Numbered from the stretch's first letter, positions 41,601-53,102 are shown. The stretch: 64,000 nt of DNA from Mesostigma viride (GCA_009746045.1 RPFO01000579.1:185986-249985), one strand, 5' to 3'. Made by a program: numbers and translations. Notes: generated by a model from the sequence alone, not told the origin.

Positions 41601-44600
41601 ATCCAGGAATGCGCACACTTGCACACGTTATGACATGACAATTTATGTAAGTCAGATTGACAAGCACAAAAAAGGAAGTCACGAATGTATGTTATTCAAG
41701 ACACTGCGAGCTACCATCTATAGTGACCAGTGTCAGCTACAGTATGCAGTCACTCAAAACTAAGAGTCTGCTCACTTGGAACCACATTGGTGCGGATAAT
41801 TTACATAGTAGCGGGTTTTTGATAATGTTAATACTCTGCCCTTTGTAGTTGGTAATAATATAGTTCCATGTTCGTTCTCGTGTTTTCTACCGACTTGTGG
41901 AGCACACAATTCTTCGAATACATAATAGTACCATGATGTTTTCTTGTTTCACTACAAATATTCTACCTTACTAGTCACCCCTCCTCCCCCCCCCCCCCTC
42001 TTTTTCCAGTTATAAATTGCATACATCATGATCATATTCATAAAGATTGTTAACATTGATCAGAGCTTTAAATGTAAGACAAATGCCAGGATTCTCATAT
42101 CTTAATGCGTCATAGAAATGTTAACCTGTGCATGGAGCTGGCCTGTTGTGCAAGGGCTGAATGGCAAGTAAGGAATATGGCTAGCTAGCTGCATTGTTAT
42201 GTTACTATGGAAAGGAGGGGATATGTATTAAAGAATGGTGTGCCAGCTAGAGGCTGAGGACTTTGAGACATGAGACTGTGTGATGATTGCATCGGTACAC
42301 GCGCCGCTGCTCCACTTCCCTGAACCCCTCATGATAGTTTAAGCTTACATGCAGGTCAGCACAACGAGCTGAAGTCCTGCCAAATCCACACCAAAGCTGC
42401 CAAAACCTTGTAACGTGTGTGCATGGCGGCCCAAATTACAAAATCTCTAGCTAGCAAGTCACCGCAAACATTAGATGCTAGTCCCAGTGTGCTGAAATGG
42501 CATCTTCCAGTAAATTCATGGGTCAAGGCGCACACGATCTACCTGAGATATTTACTCCTTGGATTCGCACACCCGGCGACACCACAGACTCTCAACGCTG
42601 GCTGGTTGAGCCCTTATCTCCGCATGCTCATGCAGAGCACCTCCATGCAGCACAGGACCAGGAACCACTATCGTTAGCAAGCATTTCAGAACACCCAGAT
42701 ACTCGGGTTCTGGCTCATCCAAGACTATAGCTCAGGTTTTAGGTGCTATGTGGCTCTTTCTAGCCTCAGCAGCCTAACCCCGCGTGGTTAATATCCCTCA
42801 TACTTTTCTTTCCACGCTACCACATTATTAACAACTGATTACAGTACTATCCGTACATCAATATATCCCATAATAATGTCAGCACCAACCAACCGTCCAG
42901 CCGTGGCTGACCTTAGAGCTCCTAGCGCCACATTTGAACATGGCGACGGCGCCAGTGCTTGGACACCTTCCAGTCTTCCACTAGTGTCCAACTGGGATCA
43001 CTGCCATCTGGTCCCGTGTGTCGTCATCACACAGCGATTCACTGTACAGTATGGATATTGTTTTTACGGTCAATCGGCTGTCGAAGGGCAGATCATTGAA
43101 AGGAAGGTTTATGTCAGTGTGCTGTTGATGTACATAATGGTAGTAGGTTGGAGTGTTTTCAGCACAGTGGTTGGTGATTGTCAGTGGTGAATAAATATTT
43201 ACCTAGTAGGTTTATATTTGCAGAACAGTCTGCGTTGGTGACGTGCTTGTCTGTTTGGAATATCCCGGATCTTTCCCGGATTGACCAGTGCCGTAACTGT
43301 ATGATCCCCTGTGTACGTTGGCTACACGCACGAGAGCCGTCGGCCTTGTATGATTAAGTGCTGGTCGACCCGCCTGACATTTCAGTACTAACCAATAATG
43401 CCATCCAGGGCACGGGTAGTCACCACACCTGAGTGGTCAGCTCAAATTATGCAGGTGGCAGACAGATCAGTTCAATGCCCTCCCCACACTGACTATGTAG
43501 TTCATCAATCGCTGGAGCCTGATGACACAATTCTGACATGTGACTGCAGACTAATGTGTGCAGCTTGAATCCCCTCGGCGCTTCACTATGCTGTAGTATT
43601 TAGTAGTTAATGGACATTTATAATGGCCACTGCAGTCTGCCACTGCTGACTACTAGGTGCACTTAACTAGGCGATGAACTTGACCCCAACCTCTGTTGAC
43701 AATGCGTCCCCCTTGCCACCATCCTCACTTGGGCCTTGTCACACGTGGCGTTTTTGTCGATGGGTGCCGGCCATGTGGGACCCTGGCCACACGCTGGCGC
43801 GGTTCCCTGCATTCTGCAGCTTGTTACGCCAACCAAATCCCGGTCGAGAACGAATCCTTGATCGCCCCCTACTCCTGCAGCACCAGCCTGATTTTCAAAG
43901 CCAGCTACATCCTATCCTTTGCCACGTGCAACTACAACGACACCCTCGATGTTCTCTGGGTTCGTGAGTTGGTGGCCGCCTGGTTGGGGTTCCCCCGCTG
44001 CCAGGTGGGCGTGAGCATCGCGCTCGGCAGCAGCAGCACCCGCCGGCGGCGCCTGCTGCAGCTGGGTGAGCTGGCAGAGGATCAGATCGAGATCGTGATC
44101 GAGGCATTTGCATCGGCGGAGGGCAGCATACAGTCCATCGCGGACCTCTTCCTGTCAGCGGATTTCACCGCCTTCCTGGCAGGCTTGTTCGAGCTCTTTG
44201 GCGACGTGGCAGAGGTGGTGTTGGGTGCCCCGGTGAGCTTGGTTGATCTCTCGTCTGCAACGTCCGACCCCCACTTTGTGAGCGCGCGCGGCGACCGTTT
44301 CGACTTTGTGGGCCGCGCACAGCGTTCGTACTGCGTGCTGTCGGACGAGCGGGTGCACGTGAACGCGAGGCTCATGGGTGCTGATGGTGCATCGGGTGCC
44401 GCTGGCGGTGCCAGCATTAAGGCGGCCAATGCCCGCCGTGTCCCCAACCAGAATGGCGAGGCTCACACGTGGATGGACCAGATCAGCGTCATGTACGGGA
44501 GCGACCGCGTGCTGGTGGATGCTGACTCGCGCCCAGGGGCCCCCTACGCCGCCTCTTTTGGGACCGTCCTCCTAAACGGGGTAAGTCGTTGGTATTTTGG

Positions 44601-47600
44601 GAGGTGTTTTTATGTTTTTTTTGCTTCAATGCCGTGGCAGTGCAGGCAGTGCGAGATGAGCTGAACAGTTTAGGTGGAGGAAGGTGCTAGGAGCCAGGTT
44701 GGCAAATATGCCGCACTGAGCTGCAAAGTACGGCAACACGCCGTACGTACACTAATGCAGTCCGACATAAACACGCGTATTATTCAAATACTGCATCTTA
44801 ATTCTTATGGGCTTGGTCGTAACGCGATAACTACTTAACACCGCTATAAGTAAGTACTATGCCGCGATAACTACTATGCAATTCCCATCAGATTTGACAC
44901 GTTCGTGGCTTAAGAGAAAGGTTTTGGGATCCTCTACAACTTGCCGCGTAATTTGACGTAAGTAACAGTCCACCTTTTGTAATTCCCAAAATCAGGGGGA
45001 TCAAATGGTAAAAGGCTCTGCCTGTAGGTGTGTGTGGCAAGCATGGATATATATGCCTTGAGGGCATGTCACCACCAAATGCTCTTGTTGATCATCATTA
45101 TGTAAGGAATGGCTGTCTTTGTTTTTGGTTACTATTCTTTTTTCATAGCATGAATTCCAATGATGCACATTACCCCAATTAGGGACCCAGATGCACTATC
45201 TAAAAATAACTCGCGCCTACAAATAGGCGCCAGTTTGGCTGGTGCCATTTCAACGCAGACTTCTTATTCCATAGCAACAATATACATCATACATGATTTA
45301 AAAATTGCATAATTTCATCAATGCCAGCCTGCAGAACATCCATCATAGCAGTTGAGCATACATAGATAATCACGCCAATGCACAGTCACACGCGTGCTTA
45401 CCACGCGTGCTTACCACGCGTGCTTACATGGTAAGGGTAAAGACTAGCGACCACACAACCCAACCTGTGCATGCACGGGTTTTCTCACAATGATGCCAAT
45501 GCGTGACTGCATGAGTTAAGTAAGCCTAGATCATTGGCCATGGTAACTGTAGCTCCTTGTGTGCTGGGCTTCATCATATTAGCTGCTAACAAGTGCTGGC
45601 TATAACTATGCATGGGGCCACGCAACGGCACTATGTAAGACGTATTGCAATGGTAGGCGTGCACAACGGTGCTTGTGAATAATTTGCAGGGTGTAATGCT
45701 GAAACTTATCACTACTATACTGTAACGCAGCTTTCACTGTGTTTATGTTAATTGTGGTAAAGAAAACACGAGTCACCATGTGCTGGCTAGCAAGTAGGTG
45801 TAGTAGCAGGTAATAATACCACTGTGCCAACCTTGGCCTAAATGCACGCGTAGCAAGGCCGGGTGCAAGGGGCTAGCTAGTCGTGGACGACACGGATGAA
45901 AATCTGACCGTACTGCCGTTGTTCGCAACCACCACCACAAACCGTTACACATTAGTTGTAAGTAGCGACTTCTACATCACTAATTCACTATACTTCTGTA
46001 CCTGATTTTGTACAAATTTCATTGGACTTCACAAAGAAGCTTCGCGTCGCAGTTTCCATGTGGAAGTAGTTAATTTGCCTCGCAAACCTACACTTTCACC
46101 TTTTGGGGGGGTGATTTTCACTACTACCGTGTGTTATTTCAGTGTGCATGTGGGATGGAATGCCCAGTATTACAATGTCTCGTTGCTATACTTGCAGGCA
46201 TGATGTTCTTGTTCGACACCGGCACGTCAAGCGGTGTGCGTTTTGTGTGATGAGGGGCCAATGATTCCCTCCCCCCAATAACGTGTGTTGTTAATGTGTT
46301 TCGTGCCTCGATGCATGTATCAATTACCCAGGTCCCCCTGGAGGGCAAGCTGGGCACCCGCCGGCTGCCTTCGGGGCTGGTGGTGACCCGCAGGAACACG
46401 CGCGTGTACATTAGCGCGCCCGGCATTATGGAGATGGTGGTCGAGGTGGTGCGCGCGGCGTTCTGGGAAGCCAACAAGGGACCCGGCAAGAACTTTCTGG
46501 TGAGTTGGGTTGCATGCACATAACTCACATTTGAAGTGAGGGGCTTGTTTTGCACAAAGGGTGAAGGGTGTATGTGCCGTAGCGGAGATTCGGGGGAGCG
46601 AAGAAGAGTAACTGATTTTGCGTTTGGGGCGTAGATGTGGAGAGGGAAGACTGAAGAGAGAGTATTGTGGGAGAGAGTGGCGCTGTTTGTCCCATGATAT
46701 CTGTGTTTTGTTTTGGAAGTGGTTGAAGGACATCTCTTGACACCAGGATACCTGGTTGGCAAATACGCCGTTTGGAGCCGCAAAAATACAGCAATATGCG
46801 TACCTTCGCAGCCCAGTATAAGGCCCGGTCTACACGGAAAGTTGGGAAGCCCAAAACCCAAATATAAGGTCGGCGCGAGTCAGCGCATGGAATCCTGTAG
46901 AATCTGGCAGCAAGTTACGGACAACGCTCAGATTGGACTTTTCCTTTTGTCTCGGATATAAACCGATTTTCGTGAGCTTTCGTGTAGTTGCCCCCGTGTC
47001 CAGGATTTCAGAAATCGGACGTGTCCAACGCATGACGTGTCCAACGCATGACGTGTCCAACGCACTTTTCGGGTTTGGGGGGGGGGGAACCAAGTTTCTT
47101 GCTAAGACCCTACCAAAAAACCTGAACCCCCCAAAGCGGGCCGAAAAGGAAAGTTTGGTGTGTGTCGAAAAGATGATTCCCGGTATCAAGAATCTCTGCT
47201 TACCGTTTTTTACGGACGACTTCCCGATTCCTCCGCCGACCCTTGAATCTTCATCTCGGCCCGCACAAACTTTCACTTTTACCCCCTAACTTTCCATGTA
47301 GACCGGGCCTAAACCATAAATAACCAATCCTCACAATTATTACATGGCTTGACGACGTATACAACACATAAATACTGCACAGCTGCACCCTGCTATGGCT
47401 GACATGCAAGCAACGCCGAGTAGGATGGCGGTCTTAGATAGGGTGGGCAGAGGTCGGTAGAAAGACGTGGAAAACTGGCAGAAACTAGGCAGAAACATAA
47501 AATACTTGCGCCTGCAAGCACTATTGATCCAGTGGTAGAGGCCATTTCCAGGAGATCACAGCATTGTTACCGTAGCAATTTAGCCACGGTCACGCCTTAC

Positions 47601-48838
47601 CGCTATTTGCAGGCACCACATGCCGGAGCTACCCAATGAAGATTGCACAAATATCGGTTTAGCTGAGAGTCCGAGCGTTCGGGATGAATGAATGTACGGT
47701 TTCTATGGTTATGGAGTCAATACACCATGGGAATATCAACCATGGTGCTGCAGCAGAACCAAGTCTTGCCGCCATAATATGTGTGCCGGTTTCCAGGGGT
47801 TCCGCATAAAAATTGGGTGAGAAACTGGGATAATCTACGTTTCCTTTCAATTCCCCAGTACGTCGACAAACTCGTAGAAACCTGATTATCAACCTCTAAA
47901 CGCATCATCACGGTCGTGCCACCTAGCAGCCACTGAAATTCTCGCGAAAACTGGCGAGATCTACCTGCCGCTGTCGCCGTCATCTTCACCTTCGTCCTGC
48001 AAAAATGCCTGATTTCCGTGTGACATATTTGTTTGCAGCTGTCACAAAAAAAATACTAAAAGTAACAGGATATTTTTCTTGAATGTTTCGGGATGTGAGG
48101 AGTCCGTGCATCGATTTTCAGACCGAAAATCTCGTATTTTCTGTGTCTGCCACGTGTCAGATTAGAAGGTGATATATCGTGTTCTAACCCTACAACATGA
48201 TGGAGTGTGTTGTAACAAAAACACGGCTAATTAGGTTTCTTTACTGGTACTCACATGCTAAATTAAATGGGTAAATGCATAAATTTTGCAGTTGCACGTA
48301 CTTTTGATATATTCCATAATCATCCCGGCTTGGGTTTGTTCGTTGTTTTCTAAGTTTGCTATCTGTAATTTCTGATGTAGTCGGTGAGTTCTCCGGTGGG
48401 CTTCTGACATGCCTGGGAGGACATGCTCGCATGCGTGCTGTGCCGCCGACGTGTACGGCCGGCATGTGTGTTTTCTTCCTTAGAAGTCTTTATTCCGTGG
48501 CACAAGACTGAATCCAGGCGTAAAGTTGTGTATTACTGATTGCGTATGATTAGCAATCCTGGGGTGAAAGCCATCTAAACATCATGCCCAATCTGCCTGT
48601 TATGGCTGCCTAAATCTGTCGGTACCTGAGTATGCACTGTGCGCTTCGGTACATATGTTTCATTTCACAGAACTTCCAAGTCAAGGAGTTTAAGGCGGTG
48701 GGTGCAGTCCATGGCATCCTGGGCCAGTCCTTCTCGAAGCAGGGTGCAGAGGTACCCATGGAGGGCACCGACGAGGACTACGCGACCAGCGGTGTGTTCG
48801 CGGCCGACTGCCGCTTTGCCAAGTTCGTGGCGCAATAA
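35581..48838 (+). CDS. Secreted RTX-repeat / root-cap-like fusion protein, eight exons
   Basis: Predicted exons: 35,581-35,664; 36,394-36,445; 37,448-37,516; 38,590-40,269; 41,328-41,441; 43,820-44,580; 46,332-46,499; 48,671-48,838. All are GT-AG and all phases agree: 3,096 nt, 1,031 residues. Exon 1 is a signal peptide (FLTIAYLAVLQGILVV). About residues 69-510 are some 21 repeats of 22 residues, each with one GGxGxD-type calcium site. About 525-595 are canonical RTX nonapeptides (GGAGNDTLY). Exon 5 is Cys-rich. About residue 817 begins SDPHFVSARGDRFDFVGRA, the DPHF...FDF.G signature of root-cap/vWD-like domains, which end in GILGQSF. An extracellular calcium-binding wall or mucilage protein is inferred. 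Exons 1-3 are less certain than 4-8; the exon 5 donor (GTTTGT) is weak. Confidence 0.8.
38650..39905 (+). repeat. 66-bp / 330-bp coding tandem repeats in exon 4
   Basis: The DNA repeats every 66 bp (22 codons) and, more exactly, every 330 bp. For example, GGCAATGATGACATCA-type starts at 38,784, 39,114 and 39,444 head near-identical blocks. Silent sites are conserved between blocks, which points to recent duplication or gene conversion, not old repeats under protein selection only. Confidence 0.9.
41442..43819 (+). other. Intron 5 of the RTX/root-cap gene
   Basis: 2.4 kb with a C-rich run near 41,990. Two short ORFs (42,497-42,730 and 42,876-43,190) show no recognised domain and are probably chance or mobile-element debris. 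No repeat matches elsewhere in the window except GTTGTCTCACTTAA at 41,501. Confidence 0.5.
44581..46331 (+). other. Intron 6 of the RTX/root-cap gene
   Basis: It contains a triple ACGCGTGCTTACC near 45,390-45,426. Nothing else is recognised. Confidence 0.5.
46822..47309. mobile_element. PIF/Harbinger (Tourist-like) MITE in the last intron
   Basis: A 488-bp unit whose ends are 22-bp inverted repeats, GGCCCGGTCTACACGGAAAG on the left, with one mismatch over 22 bp. It is flanked on each side by TAA (46,819-46,821 and 47,310-47,312), the 3-bp TWA target typical of PIF/Harbinger elements. It has no transposase ORF, so it is nonautonomous. It holds three tandem copies of a 16-bp unit with GACGTGTCCAACGCAT near 47,024-47,062. 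Confidence 0.88.
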
Positions 48839-48846
48839 ACGTGGGG

Positions 48847-48851
48847 TGTAA
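48847..48851 (+). terminator. Possible TGTAA polyadenylation signal
   Basis: TGTAA, the poly(A) signal of many chlorophytes, lies eight bases after the stop codon of the RTX/root-cap gene. A five-base match is weak evidence, and the 3' UTR would be unusually short. Confidence 0.25.
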
Positions 48852-49208
48852 TACCGTGTTCTTATCACTAGAGTTTCACCACAGCTTAGATCGACATTGA
48901 TGACTCTCGCCCAGGGACAAGCTCAAGTGGCTCTGTGGTGTGACATCTTGTGTTTTTATGACAGAGACATGCAGGCTAGTGTGAGCCTACTGGGGTTAGC
49001 GTTCCCGTTGCGATATTGGGCTTAGCCAGCGGGGGGGCTGAATATGCGGTCCCGAGAGAGATACCGGGTCAGACCACGCTTCGGCAGCTACTATATAATT
49101 TGTGTTGAAGGCCCTTGATGACTAATTAATTAGAACGCGATATATTGCGTTGTAAGCATTTTGTAGCGCATCATAAAATTTTTTTTTCATGGACATGTTC
49201 ATGCTCTC

Positions 49209-49360
49209 TAATTTCAATGCACAAGGATACACATTTCCATCACCATTCATCTTCATCATCCTGAACGACTCGCACACGCGGACAACTGAAGATAACGGCA
49301 GGCTCGAGCTACCATGGTCCGGATTCTCCCGATTTCTGGCCTGCGCTGGTTGTCTCCTTG
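49209..49360 (+). mobile_element. 152-bp SINE-like retroposon with 14-bp target duplication
   Basis: ATGTTCATGCTCTC occurs exactly at 49,195-49,208 and 49,361-49,374, framing a 152-bp unit that starts TAATTTCAATGCACAAGG and ends CTGCGCTGGTTGTCTCCTTG. No coding capacity and no clear Pol III boxes are seen. The same 3' end recurs in four short insertions downstream and, inverted, at 49,610. Its class is unknown; 'SINE-like' rests on size and target duplication. Confidence 0.8.
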
Positions 49361-49609
49361 ATGTTCATGCTCTCCGAAAAGCCCATGATTTACAGTTATT
49401 TTTTAGCTACTGTCAAGACCTACCAGATACTGATTCAATGAAGAGATATAATGGTTCGAGCACAGGCGGGTCTGGTCATGAACGTGATTCATGACCCTAG
49501 GTGACAACTCATGCGTTTATTCACAAATGGTTCCGTAAAAAAGATCTGGCATTTTGCGTGAGCTATGGGCAGCATATGTAGACTGTGTGGCAAAAAACCC
49601 AGGGCCATA

Positions 49610-49758
49610 TCAAAGAGACAACCAGCGCAGGCCAGAAATCGGGAGAATCCGGACCATGGTAGCTCGAGCCTGCCGTTATCTTTTCCGCGTTTTCGAGTCG
49701 TTCAGGATGATGAAGATGAATGGTGATGGAAATGTGTATCCTTGTGCATTGAAATTAT
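49610..49758 (-). mobile_element. Second copy of the SINE-like unit, inverted
   Basis: The reverse complement of 49,209-49,360 with a few differences, including a 5-nt gap beside CTCGCACACGCGG. It faces the first copy across about 250 bp, so a transcript through both would form a hairpin of about 150 bp. No target duplication was found for it. Confidence 0.85.
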
Positions 49759-49987
49759 GGCTGGCTTACGTGTGGAGCGACTAGATGACCTAGACGGTGG
49801 GGCCGGAAACAGCATGCTTGATCAGGGCGTGTGTTTCGAGCCTAGCTGGCCGGGAGTGTCTAGTGGTGAGCACCATTGCTGCGATCGCTCTCCCACCATT
49901 TACGAGGAAATACCCGCAAATGGAAAACCACTGAAAAGGTCTAGCTAGTCAGTCATCACGTTAGCCATGCCATGATTCCAAACGTCC

Positions 49988-50319
49988 AAGAACTGCACAC
50001 GGTGCAAAGGCAAAAAGCCGGAGGACAGCACTTTCAAATGTGCGGCGGGAACCAAAAGCCCGCGGATGCCAGAAAACATCGTGTTGCGGCAGCGACGCGA
50101 CGATGTGGACAACGAATCCAGTGCCAAGCTCGGAACGGCCGCAAAGGAGATCTGGCATCACAGGGTTCAGATGTGCGGAGATACTATGCAATCCAGCCGG
50201 TCCACGACCTGTTTGTAGAGCTTGTGCCAAGGGGCAGCACCGAACAGATGTGGGTGACGTTGCAAAAAACATCGGACTTGACGGAGCATAATGGCTCGGT
50301 CATAGTCTTTGACCAATAA
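49988..50319 (+). pseudogene. Unrecognised coding fragment with Cys cluster, frameshifted
   Basis: One frame reads KNCTRCKGKKPEDSTFKC and continues without stops to about 50,165. The next frame then carries on with RRYYAIQPVHDLFVELVPRG to a stop at 50,319. Protein-like composition across a single frameshift suggests decayed coding DNA, possibly with a small zinc-binding motif. I do not recognise the family. Confidence 0.35.
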
Positions 50320-50358
50320 ACGCTGCAAGAGTTCAACAAGAGTCGTGATGAAATCAAC

Positions 50359-50394
50359 ATATGGCCACTGGTTGTCTCCTTGATATGGCCACTG
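50359..50394 (+). mobile_element. 12-bp micro-insertion of the SINE-like 3' end
   Basis: ATATGGCCACTG at 50,359-50,370 is repeated exactly at 50,383-50,394. Between them are only 12 bases, GTTGTCTCCTTG, the last 12 bases of the 152-bp unit. Confidence 0.7.
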
Positions 50395-50439
50395 CAAGTA
50401 AGTAAGTGCTTGCGTGTCATGCACATGGCATGCCACGGA

Positions 50440-50780
50440 GTACTATGCTAATCTCATTAGAAAAAATATTTCACGAAAGTTACAAACATCGTCTGCATCA
50501 TGCCCCAACCATATGGGTTAAGTGAGCTTAGCATTACAGTAGTACAGCCAGCCATTAATTAATTAATCAATAGACACGTGACTGCGTCTGTGTGCAGCCA
50601 GCCATTGATTAATTAATTAAGAACATAACTCCACTTCTGGCCTGCGCTGGTTGTCTCCTTGATAACTCCGTTGGGAGTACATGTAGCACATATCCCTGAG
50701 AAGGGGCATATTAATTAATTAGACTCGTGCTCCCGTGGGGGAGTCACGGAGCATTAACCCCGATGGATGGATGGATGGAT
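50440..50780. other. Cluster of TTAA tracts and LINE-tail-like repeats
   Basis: TTAATTAATTAATCAATAGA with CACGTGACTGCGTC near 50,553-50,595 resembles the 3' tail of the LINE at 51,182. Another tract follows near 50,608. ACTCGTGCTCCC...GGAGTCACGGAG after a TTAA tract near 50,712-50,750 repeats the block at about 368-415. These look like severely truncated LINE or SINE tails. Confidence 0.5.
50625..50669 (+). mobile_element. 29-bp micro-insertion of the SINE-like 3' end
   Basis: ATAACTCC flanks both sides (50,625-50,632 and 50,662-50,669). The 29 bases between end with TTCTGGCCTGCGCTGG and then TTGTCTCCTTG, identical to the last 27 bases of the 152-bp unit. Confidence 0.7.
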
Positions 50781-50880
50781 GGGTGCAAACAGTCCTACCG
50801 GTCTAATCTATCTACAACAGCTATCTACAACATCTATCTACAAAATCTATCAAAGGGGCATATGGCCAAGGGGCATATGG

Positions 50881-50895
50881 CTGGTTGTCTCCTTG
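50881..50895 (+). repeat. Further copy of CTGGTTGTCTCCTTG
   Basis: It has the same 15-base 3' end, followed by ATA as in the other copies. No convincing target duplication, although the left flank holds a tandem AAGGGGCATATGG. Confidence 0.6.
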
Positions 50896-51027
50896 ATACA
50901 TTCTGGGGTACTTCCTGCAAGGGTAGGGTGTAAACTACACAAGCTCTGGGTGCACGAAGTGCACCTGCACCACTATGTGTTCCAGCCGCGAGGGTGCGGA
51001 CATAGGGCGGAAGATGATCGATCACAG

Positions 51028-51042
51028 CTGGTTGTCTCCTTG
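51028..51042 (+). repeat. Further copy of CTGGTTGTCTCCTTG
   Basis: The same 15 bases followed by ATA. No target duplication found. Confidence 0.6.
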
Positions 51043-51181
51043 ATAGCGCTAAACGATGGCCAGGGTGCATGGCTCAGTCTCAGCAGAGCGCGACTCTCTG
51101 CATGGGCACTGCATGACTAAATAATACTAGGCGTCATCTGGTGTGGGGCTCATCATACTGCACACATGAAGTGAGACACAT

Positions 51182-53102
51182 TAATTAATTAATAGACACG
51201 TGACTGCGTCACGTGAGCATAAGTCCTCAGTGGGAGGGGAACATGCCGGATGGAATGGATGGTATAAGCTATCTAGGTCCTAATTACAGGGGTGTGGGCA
51301 CCGCGGCCCGAATCGCTATGAATGGCAGCCATACTTGGTCACACGCGGAGCCCCCACAGGCTTGGGGGTGGTCTCCTTCATCACTACTTGCCATCTATCC
51401 TTGCGCACCATCTGCCTCCATATTACAGACAAACCAGGAGGCTGCCCGGGGGTGAGCCCGTCACGTCTAGTGTAGCACATGTCCATGCCGAGTCTATCAC
51501 GAAAAGTCCACGGGTGGCGGCCCTGCCGCGCGCGGCCGGGGGCATGTGCACGCCAGGTGAGGACATAACGCCCAGGCTGGGCGGGCTTGGTGCCAGCTAG
51601 TCTATCTGATGTATCTACCTGATGTGTGCGGGCCAGGTGCCCGGCTAGGCCCAGGCGCCTGTGCCTAATAATGTGGGAAACATAGGGCAAATCAGCGGAC
51701 AAATCCTCATTACTAATGTGCAAACCAAAGGGGATGTTAAGGGCCTTGCGCAGCATCTTGGTGACGGCGCCGTCGAGTCGTTGCTCCAGCTCCTGCATCA
51801 GTGTCCACGTCTCGGCGCCGTAGGTCAGGATCGTCAGAATGACGACCTTGAAGAGGTCACGCTTGACGATCTGGGGTAGGGCGGGGTTGCTCCACCAGCG
51901 GCGGTGGTCATGGAGGTGCGCCCACGCCATGCCGATCCGTGTCGTCATGTCGTCCTCGCAGTCTGGAAGCCAACTGCCGAGCAGCTTGAAGCGGCCTGAA
52001 GGAGGGTAGTTGACCTCGGCATCGTCTAAGAGGCGGAGTGTGGGTGGGGGCCCTGCCATGCCGAGGGCGGCGGGGCCTCCGTTTTGGGGCTGATTTCTAG
52101 ACCAACCGCCCGAGCCTCGAGCGCCAGGCAGTCCAGCCAAAGTTGGGCAGACTCCGGCTTCTCGATGAGCGTGATGTCGTCGGCATAAATGAGGTCAGCT
52201 AGTAAATTCTGCTTGTTAGTCGGCCCCCCTTCTCCAAGCTCGTTCGTGATCGCTAGGCCAGGGGCACGGCCTGCAATGCTATAGCAAAGCGAGCACGTGC
52301 CTGCATGGCGCATAACATAATCCACTACAATAATAAACAGGTACGGCGACAGGGCGCAACCCTGCCGAGACGCCGGTCTGCAGTGGGCATGGCGGGGTAA
52401 TGCCGTGTTGAGTGCGCACCGAAGTGGTCGACCCCTCATACAGCGTGCGGATGACGGTAATCACGGGGGAGTGGGGACGCGAGCGCGAGCAAGTACAGCC
52501 CATAGAGCGTCCCAGAGGACAGAATCAAAAGCCTTGATGAAGTCGACGAAGATCAGGATGGCGGGAAACTCACCAGGTTGCAGGAGAGCGATTTCCTCGA
52601 AGAGGCGACGCGCGACGAAGATGGCCATGACGGTGTTGCGCCCAGGACGGAAGCCCATTTGACTTTCGCCAAGGTGACAGTCGAGAGCAGAACGAAGGCG
52701 GTTGAGGATCATGCGCATGAACAACTTAAGTGCGGCGCTCTGGATGCAGACTCCTCTGTAGTTGGCGGGGTCGTCAGGGGAACCTTTGTTTTTGTACAGC
52801 ATAATCCGGTAGCTGTGCTGCCACTCAGGAATCGGCGGCGCGTCGGCAAGCAGGATCCGGTTGCAGACGCCAAGCAGGAACCCCGTGAGCGCCGTCAGCT
52901 TAATCACCGGGGCTGGGAGCTGGTCAGGTCCAACGGCGGCATAGAAGCGGAGTTGCATGGCGGCGGTGCTCAGCTCGAGCTCGGTGAACGGCGGGAGCTC
53001 GTTGGGGTCGGCCAGGGGTTCGGTCAGGGCTGGGTACGTGTAGTCCTGCTCAGCGGCGGGCGGCGTGGGCGGCGCAGGGACGTCCGCCGGTGCTACTGCC
53101 AG
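51182..53102 (-). mobile_element. 5'-truncated LINE with 11-bp target duplication
   Basis: GTGAGACACAT occurs at 51,171-51,181 and 53,103-53,113. Between them lies a minus-strand LINE whose 3' end is CACGTGTCTATTAATTAATT. Its RT domain starts inside the element, so the 5' part is missing. A shorter copy of the same 3' end lies at about 53,860-54,172. Confidence 0.9.
51316..53102 (-). pseudogene. Non-LTR (LINE) reverse transcriptase, frameshifted
   Basis: It would copy LINE RNA at the nicked target. The first part (to 52,461) has YRIMLYKNKGSPDDPANYRG, LNRLRSAL, GFRPGRNT and FVDFIKAFDSV, with the first catalytic Asp. A frameshift follows, then GCALSPYLFIIVVDYVMRH and LIYADDITLIEKPE (YADD box). 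A further frame (52,140-51,316) has RFKLLGSWLP, LTYGAETWTL, RRLGLAGHLAR and a C-terminal tail ending at 51,316. At least two frameshifts make it inactive. Confidence 0.92.

Noticed and set aside
42497-43190. Two ORFs in intron 5 as extra exons of the RTX/root-cap gene
   Set aside because: They do not fit the required phase with consensus sites, and the exon 5-exon 6 join is already in frame without them.
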